The notes below the pieces were generated by a model. It was not told the origin of the DNA, did not search any database, and saw nothing but the letters and a program-made list of their open reading frames with translations. A stretch of DNA of 64,000 nt from Clostridia bacterium (lineage in GTDB: Bacteria > Bacillota > Clostridia > UBA1381 > UBA9506): positions 1-64,000 of the forward strand of contig JAFQAZ010000001.1 in assembly GCA_017416855.1 (NCBI GenBank), in the 5' to 3' direction. This document shows, one piece after another, positions 26,129 through 34,611 of the stretch. A program made the translations under genes and the position numbers. The number at the start of each line of letters is the position of its first letter. Position 1 is the first letter of the stretch.

Positions 26129-27457
26129 TTATTTCTTGCGGGAAGAAATTAAATTCTTAATCACATAGACAAAAACCACAAACACCAGCATCATAGAGGC
26201 ACCCTGAATCCATTTAATGGCGCCTTCCGGACAAAACCAGGAAAAGAAGGAATCAGCAAAATTAAAGCTGTCCATCAGAGCGGAGAAAAAGGTCAGAAGC
26301 GACAGCATAAAGAGAGAGCGGTCCAGAGCGTTATCACGTTCCTGCTGTTTCCTTTCGTTGGCTGTTTTACGGAGTTCGCTTAATGCGGCTAAAGGCTCCC
26401 GCACATCGGCAAACATTGCTTTTAAAGCAAAGGCTTCAGATAAGCGATGGTATAAATTCTGATATTGCGGCACTTCTGTCACCCGGGAAAACACGAAATC
26501 ATTTTCAAATTCATAAAGCCGTTTCTGGTGTTCCTCCAGAACTTCCAGATTGTTATAGGTACCGATGCCGAGTTGGGTCAGCATCATAAACAGCACATAT
26601 TTCTGATGCAACAGAAAAACATACATAAATACATATTGCTGGTTAAAGTTTTTGAAAAAAACATCGTGCACAAAGCTTTCGTGCCCTGCAGGACGTGCCA
26701 GACAGATAGCGGCTTCCGGGGAGATGCCCCAGGTGATTTCCCGCGCAGCACGGTAGATCTCCTGCTGTTCGGCCTCCGGGTTTTTGTTATAGACAAAATC
26801 CTCGCTGTAGCACCGTCTCAGATAATACAGCTCTTTGGCATAATCCTCCTGTTCAGGAACATCCAGATAGGTCAGGGTGTTGGCCCGCTCAGTGGAAGGA
26901 TTGGCATAAAAGAAAAAGTCAAGGGGCAAGGTTTTGGCAAAGTCTGCCGTCAGTTCTTTGGTTAAGTCCAGCAAGGTGGCTTCTTTGCCGACTAGGGGGT
27001 CGCCGTTTTTGTCAAGAGGCACAACCTTTTCGCGGGAGACTTTTTTCAGATAGTATTCTGCCGTGGCAATCCACATAGGGTCATTCTCTGTAAATTGCAT
27101 TTCAAAAGCCAGAATACCCACGCCGGTGCTGAAGCAGTAAAGGTGGATTTGTTTTAAAAGAAAAGTAAACCGCGTCTCGGTATTTTGAAAAAAGTGAGGT
27201 GTTGTGGCATACAGGGCTTCTTCTCCAGCTTTTTTGTGCACAAAGTGAAAGCACTGACATCTTTCGGGATTTTTGCTGTCAAATTTATCTGCAACATATT
27301 TAAGCATATATAAATTTTTGTCGTGTGCCAGTTGCCAACCGGTATGATTGTTCAGCTGATCCACTAAAGAACGGTAGGCGTTGTTGCCGTTATAGCGAAA
27401 GGGGATAAAAAGATAAGAAGAATTCCTGAATTGGCATACGGTCTCTATGGTTTCCAT
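26129..27457 (-). CDS. Membrane protein with CorA-like topology, unknown
   Basis: 442 residues. A long soluble N-terminal part (about 1-300, alpha/beta) leads to a helical, partly coiled-coil region (VLEEHQKRLYEFEND to SELRKTANERKQQERDN). Two transmembrane helices close the C-terminus (about 375-395 and 412-432). This layout recalls CorA-type magnesium channels, but the GMN motif is absent, so I do not call it CorA. It has its own promoter and no linked genes. Confidence 0.5.
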   Translation of the reverse strand: METIETVCQFRNSSYLFIPFRYNGNNAYRSLVDQLNNHTGWQLAHDKNLYMLKYVADKFDSKNPERCQCFHFVHKKAGEEALYATTPHFFQNTETRFTFLLKQIHLYCFSTGVGILAFEMQFTENDPMWIATAEYYLKKVSREKVVPLDKNGDPLVGKEATLLDLTKELTADFAKTLPLDFFFYANPSTERANTLTYLDVPEQEDYAKELYYLRRCYSEDFVYNKNPEAEQQEIYRAAREITWGISPEAAICLARPAGHESFVHDVFFKNFNQQYVFMYVFLLHQKYVLFMMLTQLGIGTYNNLEVLEEHQKRLYEFENDFVFSRVTEVPQYQNLYHRLSEAFALKAMFADVREPLAALSELRKTANERKQQERDNALDRSLFMLSLLTFFSALMDSFNFADSFFSWFCPEGAIKWIQGASMMLVFVVFVYVIKNLISSRKK

Positions 27458-27490
27458 AATGCTCTCCTTATGTGTGAATTGATATGTTAA

Positions 27491-27519
27491 AATATATCAT
27501 AAATTGTCAAAGAAGTCAA
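27491..27519 (-). promoter_or_regulatory. Promoter of the CorA-like gene
   Basis: On the minus strand: TTGACT (27514-27519), 17-base spacer, TATATT (27491-27496). Confidence 0.6.
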
Positions 27520-27557
27520 CAAAGAGACCAAAGGTAGAAATTAGCGGTAAATTTATC

Positions 27558-27585
27558 TTGCGTTTTATTCGGAGCGTGGTATAAT
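27558..27585 (+). promoter_or_regulatory. Promoter of the SLH-cyclophilin gene
   Basis: TTGCGT (27558-27563), 16-base spacer, TATAAT (27580-27585). Confidence 0.65.
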
Positions 27586-27621
27586 AATAGTGAGGATATC
27601 AATGAAAACAGGAGGGAACAT

Positions 27622-28878
27622 ATGAAAAAGATATTATCAATTCTGCTGTCGGCGTGCTTGCTCTTTAGCTGTTCGGTTATGGCGTTTGCCCAGGAGTTTA
27701 CTGATATTGCCGGACATTGGGCAGAAGAAGACATTAAAGAGGCTCAGCAGGCAGGCATTGTCAGCGGTGATGGAAACGGCTTGTTCCGGCCCAATGATGC
27801 CATTACCCGCGCAGAATATTTTAAAATGCTCACAGCCACCATGGCGGAATTGCTTGCAATAGAGATTCCCAAAGGCGGTGAGGGTGCTTTGCATTGGGTG
27901 GCTGATTACTACAGCTTTGCGATGCAGGCCGGTTTGTATGATTTTGATTTCGGTAATGTGGTGCAGACCAAAAGCGGCGAAGTAGAGCCGGCTGTACTGG
28001 AACTTGGAAATGCAGATTATCCCATAGAGCGCTGGGAAATGGCGTTTCTGATTAACGGCATCTTTGAGGCTCTGGAGCTGAAGATTGACGGAGCAGATGG
28101 AAAGCTTAACGATGCGGCCGCTGTGGCGAAATATACGGAAAACATTCAAACAGCTATTTATAACTGCGCAAAGGCAGCGATTATCAAGGGGGATGAAAAT
28201 TCAAATTTCAACCCGGCGAAAAATGGCACCCGGGCAGAAGCCGTGGTTATGATTAAACGGTTTTTAGAGGGCTTGGTTGTCATTGCAGGCGAACAGACAT
28301 TAACAGAAAAAACAGAGGAGGAAGAAACAGTGTTTAATCAGGCAGTAAAAACTTACACAGAAGCAGAAATTCCGAAGGACAAGGTAAAAGTTAAATTTAC
28401 AATGGCAGACGGTGCAACCTTCACAGCGGAATTATATCCCGAATATGCACCTCAGACGGTGGCAAACTTTGTGGCGTTGGTAAAAGACGGATTTTATAAC
28501 GGTTTAACCTTCCACAGAATCGTAGACGGTTTTGTGGTACAGGGCGGAGACCCCAAGGGTGACGGTACCGGTGGCGCAGAAAATAATATTTATGGTGAAT
28601 TTGCCGCTAACGGCTGGAATAAAAATACCCTGTCTCATGAAGAGGGCGTGCTCTCTATGGCCAGAAGCAACATGCCCGATTCTGCCAGCTCCCAGTTCTT
28701 CATTTGCATTGGCGATTGCAGCGGCTTAGATGGCATGTACGCTGCCTTTGGTAAAGTAGTGGAAGGCATGGATGCAGTGAAATTCTTAACCAAGGTAGAA
28801 AGAACCATGGGCTTTGACGGTGCACTGTCCAGCCCGAAAGAACCGGTTGTTATGAAAACTGTTGAAATTGTGAAATAA
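27622..28878 (+). CDS. Cell-surface SLH-domain cyclophilin (peptidyl-prolyl isomerase)
   Basis: 418 residues with a signal peptide (MKKILSILLSACLLF, cleavage near AFA-QE). SLH-type repeats occupy the N-terminal half: FTDIAGHWAEEDIKEAQQAG...FRPNDAITRAEYFKML, a degenerate middle unit, and AIIKGDENSNFNPAKNGTRAEAVVMIKR. The cyclophilin domain (about 255-415) keeps the catalytic FHRIVDGFVVQGGDP, the SMARSNMPDSASSQFFI block and the FGKVVEGMD strand. It should fold exported proteins while anchored to the cell-wall polymer. The start is the ATG after GGAGGGA. Confidence 0.9.
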   Translation: MKKILSILLSACLLFSCSVMAFAQEFTDIAGHWAEEDIKEAQQAGIVSGDGNGLFRPNDAITRAEYFKMLTATMAELLAIEIPKGGEGALHWVADYYSFAMQAGLYDFDFGNVVQTKSGEVEPAVLELGNADYPIERWEMAFLINGIFEALELKIDGADGKLNDAAAVAKYTENIQTAIYNCAKAAIIKGDENSNFNPAKNGTRAEAVVMIKRFLEGLVVIAGEQTLTEKTEEEETVFNQAVKTYTEAEIPKDKVKVKFTMADGATFTAELYPEYAPQTVANFVALVKDGFYNGLTFHRIVDGFVVQGGDPKGDGTGGAENNIYGEFAANGWNKNTLSHEEGVLSMARSNMPDSASSQFFICIGDCSGLDGMYAAFGKVVEGMDAVKFLTKVERTMGFDGALSSPKEPVVMKTVEIVK

Positions 28879-28892
28879 AAGAATAAAGGCTG

Positions 28893-28938
28893 AACATAAA
28901 AACGGCTGTGGAGAGTCTGCCACAGCCGTTTTTATGTT
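28893..28938. terminator. Bidirectional terminator
   Basis: AACATAAAAACGGCTGTGG pairs perfectly with its complement (28920-28938) across an 8-base loop, between the convergent SLH-cyclophilin and oxidoreductase genes. Confidence 0.9.
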
Positions 28939-28942
28939 GTGT

Positions 28943-30205
28943 TTATAACAAATTTTTGGAGTATTCTTCTAAATCAATGACCTTGCCGGTTAATCGTGAC
29001 TCTTCAGCTGCAAACGCAATCAGATGGCTGATGTAAGAGGTGCGGGCAGAACAAATGCCTTTGCTGGCCGGCTCATCGTTGAAATATTTCATAGCATCAT
29101 CCATAATGCCGATATCGCCACCACCGTGACCGGCGTTAATATGTTCACCGATTTTTGCCAATTCATACAGGGTGTGTTCTCTGGTTTCAAAGGAATATAC
29201 ATCAATGGTGGCTTCGCCCATTACAGCGTGCAGCTCACCTTTGGTACCGAAAATGTGAATATAACGGCCACCTTCGTTAAAGCCGTTCATTGAAAAGCTG
29301 GCGGTAATGCCGCCTTCAAATTCCATATTCACAACCTGGTGGTCAACCACATCGTTGCCGGCATCATAAACACAAACGCCATAGCGACTGGTTTTAAGTT
29401 CTTCTAAAATTTCTTCGTTCGTCATTTTTCCAAAGGAATAGCCTTTATACCACAAAGAATCATCCAGATAAACCTTTTGGGCATTGTAGACACAGGTTTC
29501 GGCGTGAGGACAACCGTCTGAGCATCGATGGGGTGCACCTGCAGGCTGGTTTTCTTTGCAGAAATGTGTTAAAGAGCCGAAGGACTGTACCTTTTTGCAT
29601 TCCTTACCAATGAGCCATTGCAACATATCAGTATCGTGACAGCTTTTGGCTAAAATCATAGGGGAAGATTCAGCGGCACTTTTCCAGGAACCACGCACAA
29701 AGCTGTGTGCCTGATGCAGGTTGCCTACATTTTCAAAGTGAGAAACAGACACAACATCACCAATCTCGCCGCGGTCTAAAATTTCTTTGATGGTATACCA
29801 GAATTTCGTGAACCGCAGAACGTGACAAACAATAATTTTAACGCCTTTTTTCTCAGCGGCTTCCACAATTTTTTTGCAATCCTCCGGTGTGGTGGCCATA
29901 GGCTTTTCCAGAAGAAGATGATATCCCTTTTCAATCATGGCAAGGGCTTGCTCTAAATGCATGGCATCCTGCGTGGCAATTACGGCAAAGTCAGCCATTT
30001 TGGGCTGAGCGGCAATTTCTTTCCAGTCGTTATAAATTTTGGGATTATCTGCCTTGTGTTTTTCAGCGGCAAAATTTTGCCGTTTTTTGTTGGGATCGGC
30101 AATGGCCACAATTTCTAATGCTTCAGGATGAAGGTCAGCGGCATAATCGCCATAAATGGAGCCACGGCCGCCATAACCTAAAATAACTGCTTTTAACTTT
30201 TTCAT
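28943..30205 (-). CDS. Gfo/Idh/MocA-family oxidoreductase
   Basis: 420 residues from ATG 30205, preceded by GGGAGGAA. An in-frame start 24 bases upstream has no ribosome site. The Rossmann motif GYGGRGSIYG (about 9-18), the EKP motif LLLEKPMATTPEDC, and the substrate-domain AKSCHDTDMLQWLIG are all present. A cysteine cluster at about 235-255 (CSDGCPHAETC), seen in some family members, could bind zinc. Divergent from an AraC regulator that likely controls it. Substrate unknown. Confidence 0.9.
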   Translation of the reverse strand: MKKLKAVILGYGGRGSIYGDYAADLHPEALEIVAIADPNKKRQNFAAEKHKADNPKIYNDWKEIAAQPKMADFAVIATQDAMHLEQALAMIEKGYHLLLEKPMATTPEDCKKIVEAAEKKGVKIIVCHVLRFTKFWYTIKEILDRGEIGDVVSVSHFENVGNLHQAHSFVRGSWKSAAESSPMILAKSCHDTDMLQWLIGKECKKVQSFGSLTHFCKENQPAGAPHRCSDGCPHAETCVYNAQKVYLDDSLWYKGYSFGKMTNEEILEELKTSRYGVCVYDAGNDVVDHQVVNMEFEGGITASFSMNGFNEGGRYIHIFGTKGELHAVMGEATIDVYSFETREHTLYELAKIGEHINAGHGGGDIGIMDDAMKYFNDEPASKGICSARTSYISHLIAFAAEESRLTGKVIDLEEYSKNLL

Positions 30206-30334
30206 AAGGATTCCTCCCGCAATTGACAAATTCTTTATTTGTTGCTATTATAATAGCATAAATAAAATGAAATGTATATATGAAAAAATATAAAATAGTT
30301 ATAATTTTATATACAATAAGGTGGCGGATGGAGC

Positions 30335-31171
30335 ATGATTTATGAAGGGACAATGGTAGAAGATAGCTTTACAATAACGACGATATATACCGCCTTTGAG
30401 CGGCTTTTTCCTGAGGATTATGCCTTCAAAGGGGAATATCATAATTTTTACGAACTGGTGGTTGTAACAGATGGTGAGTTGGGGGTGGCTGCCGGTAGTG
30501 ATATTTTAACCTTGAAACAAGGGCAGGCAATTTTGCACGAGCCTATGGAATATCACAATGTGTGGAGCGAGAACAAAACAACGCCACACGTGTTTATCTT
30601 CAGCTTTCAGGCGGTGAATATGCCCGGCTATCAGAACAAAGTTTTTCAGATAGAAGATGTGCAGGCGGTGCCTCGGGTGTTGCAGGCCATCCATTCCGGG
30701 TTTGAAGTGGAAGAAGATTATAAAATTGCGAAAAAATATGCGGGAGATGACACAAGCTGGCAGAGTGCTGTAAAAAATCTCGAATTGTTTTTATTGCGGT
30801 TGCTTTCAAAAGAAGCAGAAAAGCAAGGAAGCAGATTACAATCTCCTATGGCAAAGAATTATGCCAGAGCAATGTCTGTTCTGGAAAATCACATCCATCA
30901 GAACCTTTCGGTGGGTGAGATTGCTCGCCTGTGCAATATGAGTGAGATTTCCCTGCAAAAAACCTTTTCGAAATATGCAGGGATAGGGGTGAGGCAGTAT
31001 TATAACCGGCTAAAAATTACAGCTGCCACACAAATGCTGCAAGCGGGTGTGGCGGTGAAAGAATGTGCGAAATTGTTGGGGTTTGCCAACCAGAACTATT
31101 TCAGCACAGTGTTTAAACGAATTACGGGAACATCACCTGCCGACTATAAAAGAGAGATAAAGAGTCAGTAA
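30335..31171 (+). CDS. AraC-family transcriptional regulator
   Basis: 278 residues. Cupin-type sensor at the N-terminus (ELVVVTDGELGVAAGSDILTLKQG, HEPMEYHNVW), and the double helix-turn-helix at about 180-275 with LSVGEIARLCNMSEISLQKTF and ECAKLLGFANQNYFSTVFKRITGTSPADYKR. It is divergent from the Gfo/Idh gene. The start ATG 30335 lies after a weak ribosome site (GATGGAGC). Confidence 0.9.
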   Translation: MIYEGTMVEDSFTITTIYTAFERLFPEDYAFKGEYHNFYELVVVTDGELGVAAGSDILTLKQGQAILHEPMEYHNVWSENKTTPHVFIFSFQAVNMPGYQNKVFQIEDVQAVPRVLQAIHSGFEVEEDYKIAKKYAGDDTSWQSAVKNLELFLLRLLSKEAEKQGSRLQSPMAKNYARAMSVLENHIHQNLSVGEIARLCNMSEISLQKTFSKYAGIGVRQYYNRLKITAATQMLQAGVAVKECAKLLGFANQNYFSTVFKRITGTSPADYKREIKSQ

Positions 31172-31180
31172 TAACAGGTA

Positions 31181-31225
31181 AAAAGGGACTGTAGCAAATC
31201 ATCCTTTTGCTACAGCCCCTTTTTA
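31181..31225 (+). terminator. Terminator of the araC gene (CTGTAGC family)
   Basis: AAAAGGGACTGTAGCAAA pairs, with one mismatch, with TTTGCTACAGCCCCTTTT. It is also usable on the minus strand for the lipoprotein gene ending at 31233. Confidence 0.8.
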
Positions 31226-31232
31226 AGGTAAA

Positions 31233-31937
31233 TTACTCAATTTCGCTTTGTCCCAGATCAATCAGCCATGTACCGTTTTCGTTGCAAGCAACAAAGTTTT
31301 CTTTGTAAGTTTCGGTTTTGATTTCAATACTATCAACGGTCGCCTTCATAGAGGAGAGTATTTCAGACATAACAGCGTTCATAATGTCTTCTTCAGAAGA
31401 GGAATTGGTCACTTTGCCGTCGACAAATAATTGTCCGATAAGAGCGGCTATTTTCTCATCGCTGAAGGTGTTACCCATAGCGGTTTCAAAAATGCTGTCG
31501 AAATCGCCCAGCTCCGGCAGGGTAATCTCGGCAGATACAATATAATTTTTACCATCTTTTTTGGTTTCGTTGATGGTATAATCTGCATTTGCCATCATTT
31601 TATCAAATACATATTCTATTATCTCAGCTAAAGGTTCTTTATATGCGGCCATTTCCGGAGATTCTGTAAGAAGATTTTCGATCAACACATTTACATCCAG
31701 CTGTGAAAACAGTTCTTCGTATCTTTCAGGATTAACAACCGTTTTCCGCATACTGTCAACATCAAGATCAATCAGTGATTTTATAAAGTGTTCAGCCGCT
31801 TTTGTAGCCGCTTCTTCGTTGGTTTCGGCACTGTTTTCGATGCTGGAGGGTGCTGTGCCGGCATCAGAACTGCCACAACCTGCCAACAGACTTACAGAAA
31901 AGAGAAGAACCAAAACAACAGATAATACTTTTTTCAA
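31233..31937 (-). CDS. Lipoprotein of unknown function
   Basis: 234 residues with a type II signal peptide: MKKVLSVVLVLLFSVSLLAGC, lipobox LAGC with Cys at residue 21. A linker rich in Ser/Thr/Ala follows. The mature part (about 45-234) has helices then strands and resembles the DUF4878/DUF5105 group of NTF2-like lipoproteins (AATKAAEHFIKSLIDLD). It is exported and membrane-anchored. No linked gene points to a role. Confidence 0.8.
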   Translation of the reverse strand: MKKVLSVVLVLLFSVSLLAGCGSSDAGTAPSSIENSAETNEEAATKAAEHFIKSLIDLDVDSMRKTVVNPERYEELFSQLDVNVLIENLLTESPEMAAYKEPLAEIIEYVFDKMMANADYTINETKKDGKNYIVSAEITLPELGDFDSIFETAMGNTFSDEKIAALIGQLFVDGKVTNSSSEEDIMNAVMSEILSSMKATVDSIEIKTETYKENFVACNENGTWLIDLGQSEIE

Positions 31938-31975
31938 TATAACCGACTCCTTTTAAATGTATTGCGTATATAAAA

Positions 31976-32004
31976 ATTATAACACCTTTTTGAATGGGTG
32001 TCAA
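31976..32004 (-). promoter_or_regulatory. Promoter of the lipoprotein gene
   Basis: On the minus strand: TTGACA (31999-32004), 17-base spacer, TATAAT (31976-31981). Both hexamers are consensus. Confidence 0.85.
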
Positions 32005-32068
32005 CGAAGGAAAAAGATTATACAGGGGACATTTGTTCTTTGAATCCGGTGTATTTTATGCTGCTGAA

Positions 32069-32305
32069 TTATCCGAAATCGTGGCGGAAACCGGTATTTA
32101 AATGGTGTTTTTCGAATAAGCACACAATCTCTTCAATAGCGTTAAAATCGTCAAGCACTTCGTTCATCAAAATTTGCTGGACTTCGGATATTAAGCACAA
32201 GCCGATGGTTTCTGCTTGCTTGGGAAGATCAATAAATTTTTCTTCTAAAAGCTCTGTAAACTGTTCTGCAATGATATGGGCGATGAGTTCGTTTGTAGCG
32301 GACAT
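32069..32305 (-). CDS. Small helical protein, unknown
   Basis: 78 residues, acidic and helix-rich (MSATNELIAHIIAEQF...EEIVCLFEKHH), no signal peptide. A good ribosome site (AAGGAG) and a strong promoter precede it. It is divergent from two small XRE regulators, so it may be their target. I do not recognise the family. Confidence 0.65.
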   Translation of the reverse strand: MSATNELIAHIIAEQFTELLEEKFIDLPKQAETIGLCLISEVQQILMNEVLDDFNAIEEIVCLFEKHHLNTGFRHDFG

Positions 32306-32341
32306 ATTTTTCTCCTTTTCCTTGTACGATAAAAGACTTTT

Positions 32342-32380
32342 TATAGCCTATATAGTATCATATATAGCCTACCTTGTCAA
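32342..32380. promoter_or_regulatory. Minus-strand promoter with direct repeats (candidate XRE operator)
   Basis: On the minus strand: TTGACA (32375-32380), 17-base spacer, TACTAT (32352-32357). The word TATAGCCTA occurs twice (32342-32350 and 32363-32371), with a TATATA core between. Both copies overlap the promoter, as expected for a regulator site. Confidence 0.6.
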
Positions 32381-32427
32381 TATGAATAGAGTATAGTTAA
32401 TCTATGAGTATGGGATGAGGTGGTATC

Positions 32428-32670
32428 ATGAATACATATAATGCTGTGAAAAACAGATTATTAGCACTGTGTGAAGAAAAGAACATAACAATTAATAAAT
32501 TGGCAACATCATCAGGTGTTGCACCATCAACAGTAAAAAATATTTTATATGGAAAGAGTCAAAACCCCGGGATTGTTACGTTAAAGTTGCTGTGTGATGG
32601 ATTGGAGATTTCGTTGGCAACATTTTTCAGCACAGAAGAGTTTGCTAATCTTGAACAGGAAATGAAATAA
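32428..32670 (+). CDS. Small XRE-family regulator
   Basis: 80 residues forming one Cro/CI helix-turn-helix: ITINKLATSSGVAPSTVKNILYGKSQNPGIVTLKLLCDGLEISL. It has no effector domain. It is first of a two-gene unit with another XRE protein and is divergent from the small gene at 32069-32305. A ribosome site (GAGGTG) precedes the ATG. It probably represses the divergent promoter or its own. Confidence 0.88.
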   Translation: MNTYNAVKNRLLALCEEKNITINKLATSSGVAPSTVKNILYGKSQNPGIVTLKLLCDGLEISLATFFSTEEFANLEQEMK

Positions 32671-32688
32671 AGTCAAGAGGTGGCTTTA

Positions 32689-32889
32689 ATGTATTTCAAA
32701 AGACTATATGAATTACGGATTGACCATGATTTAACACAACAACAGGTTGCAGATTATTTGACTTGTAATCGGCAAGTATATGCCCGTTATGAAAGAGGTT
32801 TGCGTGAGATACCGGTTTCAATGGTAATTAAATTAGCAGAATTATATCAAGTATCAACAGATTATTTGTTAGAAGTGAAAAACAATTAA
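32689..32889 (+). CDS. Small XRE-family regulator
   Basis: 66 residues with an XRE helix-turn-helix, LTQQQVADYLTCNRQVYARYERGLREIPVSMVIKLAELYQVSTDYLL. ATG 32689 was preferred over an in-frame GTG at 32680, because AAGAGGTGG would then overlap the start codon. It lies 18 bases after the first XRE gene. Two consecutive stand-alone helix-turn-helix proteins suggest a heteromeric or counter-acting switch. Confidence 0.85.
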   Translation: MYFKRLYELRIDHDLTQQQVADYLTCNRQVYARYERGLREIPVSMVIKLAELYQVSTDYLLEVKNN

Positions 32890-32902
32890 TATAAATATAA
32901 AA

Positions 32903-32938
32903 AGCCTTGTAAAAGAATTTTTTACAAGGCTCATTTTT
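32903..32938. terminator. Terminator between the XRE pair and the GH3 operon
   Basis: AGCCTTGTAAAA / TTTTACAAGGCT with a short loop, followed by CATTTTTATTTTG; A-rich on the other side, so it may serve both strands. Confidence 0.85.
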
Positions 32939-32961
32939 ATTTTGTCTACAATCGTTTTTGA

Positions 32962-34611
32962 TTATTCATCCAGTTTAAGAGGTGACTTACCCACAAACTT
33001 CAAATCGCCGTAAAGACCGCGGACAAAGGCTTTCTGCATTTCCGGTGCCATGGAGTAAAGGTTTACAAACACATTGGCATCGTCCATAAAATTATAGTGA
33101 ATGTGGGGATAGCCCAAAGACACGCCGACAGATTTTTCCACGCCATAAATCAAAGCTCTTTGCAGAGAGAAAAATTCATCCCCGTAAAAGCTGGGGTAAC
33201 CCTTTGGCTCGTGGAAGCCGATGTAACCGGCATAAACCAGCAAGTCATATTCTTCTGCCACTTCTTTAGCATCCACAAAGCTCTCAAGCCTGCGGCGAAC
33301 CAGTACCTCGGCACCGTATTTTTCAAATTCTTCCTTCATGGGGGCTAGGTCATCTGCTGTTCTGTCTACATGAGAATATACAATAATGGCAACCTTTTTA
33401 ATTTTGTTTCTGTCAAAGGGCAGCTGATTGTCTCTGTCGCAGACTAAGGTCGCACTGGATTCTGCCAGCTTGCGGGTGAGAACTCTGGTTTCTTCGGTGG
33501 CTTCTTCTGCCGTGTAATCGCAGGTTCTGTAGCCATCAAACAAGCCAAGCTTTGCTTTTAAATTTAAAACGCGCTGGCAGGCATCCTCAATTCTTTCAAT
33601 AGAAACGGTACCTTTTTTCACTTCTTCTTCAATCATATCCACCGCATCGGCACGGGCACCTAAGAGCATATCGTTACCGGCCTTAATAAACTCGGCATAG
33701 AGCCTTGAGCCGTTATAGAAGCTGGTGAAGCCGCCCATATTTACGTCATCGGTGATAACAACGCCTTTAAAGCCCATTTTGCCTTTTAATAGCTCGGTGA
33801 TGATTTTATAGGAAAGTCCGGCGGGAACATATCTCTTGCCCACTCTGGTGTCATCTGCTGCCGGGAAGCCGTGGGCACCCACCATAACAGAATCTACACC
33901 GGCATCAATGAGAGCCTGGAAAATACGTCCCTGATCCTTTTCCCACTCTTCCATAGAAATGTTGATGTTGGTGGTAACAATGTGGGAATCGCGCATTTCA
34001 ACAGGGTCACTGCCGGGGAAGTGCTTGGCAGTTGCCGCCACATTGCAGGACTGCAGACCTTTCATATAACCAATGCCGCAACGAATGATATCATCGGTGT
34101 AGTTGGAATATTGACGGACAATACAGCTGGCAAGTCGGTTTTGTTTATCCAGAATTGGTGACCAAATCCAGTCGGTGCCGCAGAGAGACATTTCACGGCC
34201 GATGGAACGGCCTACGTTAAAAGCGGCATCTTCATCAGCAGAAGCACCTATGGCAAGGCCTTTTGGGTATACACTTAAATCCGTTGCCGTGCCTCTGCCC
34301 CAGGCGTCGTTGGCAGCAATCATGGGAATTTTGGCGTGCTTGCGGATGTTTTCATACCAGGCAAGAAGCTCTTTTGAGTTAAAACTCACATTTTCTTTAT
34401 AAAAATCAGCGTTTACATGGTTAACATCCAACGTGCCGTGGAGCCAGATGCCGCCATACTGATTTTCTTTTACCATACGGATGGCATCCTCCGGGTCGCG
34501 GAGACTGTCATAAGCGGTATCGGGATCCTGCATCAAATCGCTTTGCTTCACAATAATCAGTTGGGCAATCTTTTCCCGTAGGGTCATGGTTTTGATATCG
34601 GGCATATTCAC
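32962..34611 (-). CDS. Glycoside hydrolase family 3 (NagZ-like beta-N-acetylhexosaminidase)
   Basis: 549 residues, no signal peptide. KHFPGSDPVEMRDSH (about 188-202) is the GH3 N-acetylglucosaminidase signature with its Asp-His dyad. The nucleophile Asp lies in GVVITDDVNMGGF. The C-terminal 180 residues are an alpha/beta sandwich-like extension. The start is taken as GTG 34611 (AAAGGA 8 bases upstream); ATG 34605 is the alternative. It is co-transcribed with an AraC regulator and an AGE epimerase, suggesting breakdown of N-acetylhexosamine-containing glycans or muropeptides. Confidence 0.88.
   Translation of the reverse strand: MNMPDIKTMTLREKIAQLIIVKQSDLMQDPDTAYDSLRDPEDAIRMVKENQYGGIWLHGTLDVNHVNADFYKENVSFNSKELLAWYENIRKHAKIPMIAANDAWGRGTATDLSVYPKGLAIGASADEDAAFNVGRSIGREMSLCGTDWIWSPILDKQNRLASCIVRQYSNYTDDIIRCGIGYMKGLQSCNVAATAKHFPGSDPVEMRDSHIVTTNINISMEEWEKDQGRIFQALIDAGVDSVMVGAHGFPAADDTRVGKRYVPAGLSYKIITELLKGKMGFKGVVITDDVNMGGFTSFYNGSRLYAEFIKAGNDMLLGARADAVDMIEEEVKKGTVSIERIEDACQRVLNLKAKLGLFDGYRTCDYTAEEATEETRVLTRKLAESSATLVCDRDNQLPFDRNKIKKVAIIVYSHVDRTADDLAPMKEEFEKYGAEVLVRRRLESFVDAKEVAEEYDLLVYAGYIGFHEPKGYPSFYGDEFFSLQRALIYGVEKSVGVSLGYPHIHYNFMDDANVFVNLYSMAPEMQKAFVRGLYGDLKFVGKSPLKLDE

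Noticed and set aside
26129-27457. CorA magnesium transporter
   Set aside because: The topology is similar, but the GMN signature is absent and the soluble part is not recognisably CorA.
31998-32396. 132-codon plus-strand frame
   Set aside because: It lies antisense to the small helical protein (32069-32305), which has a proper ribosome site and promoter, and covers that promoter.
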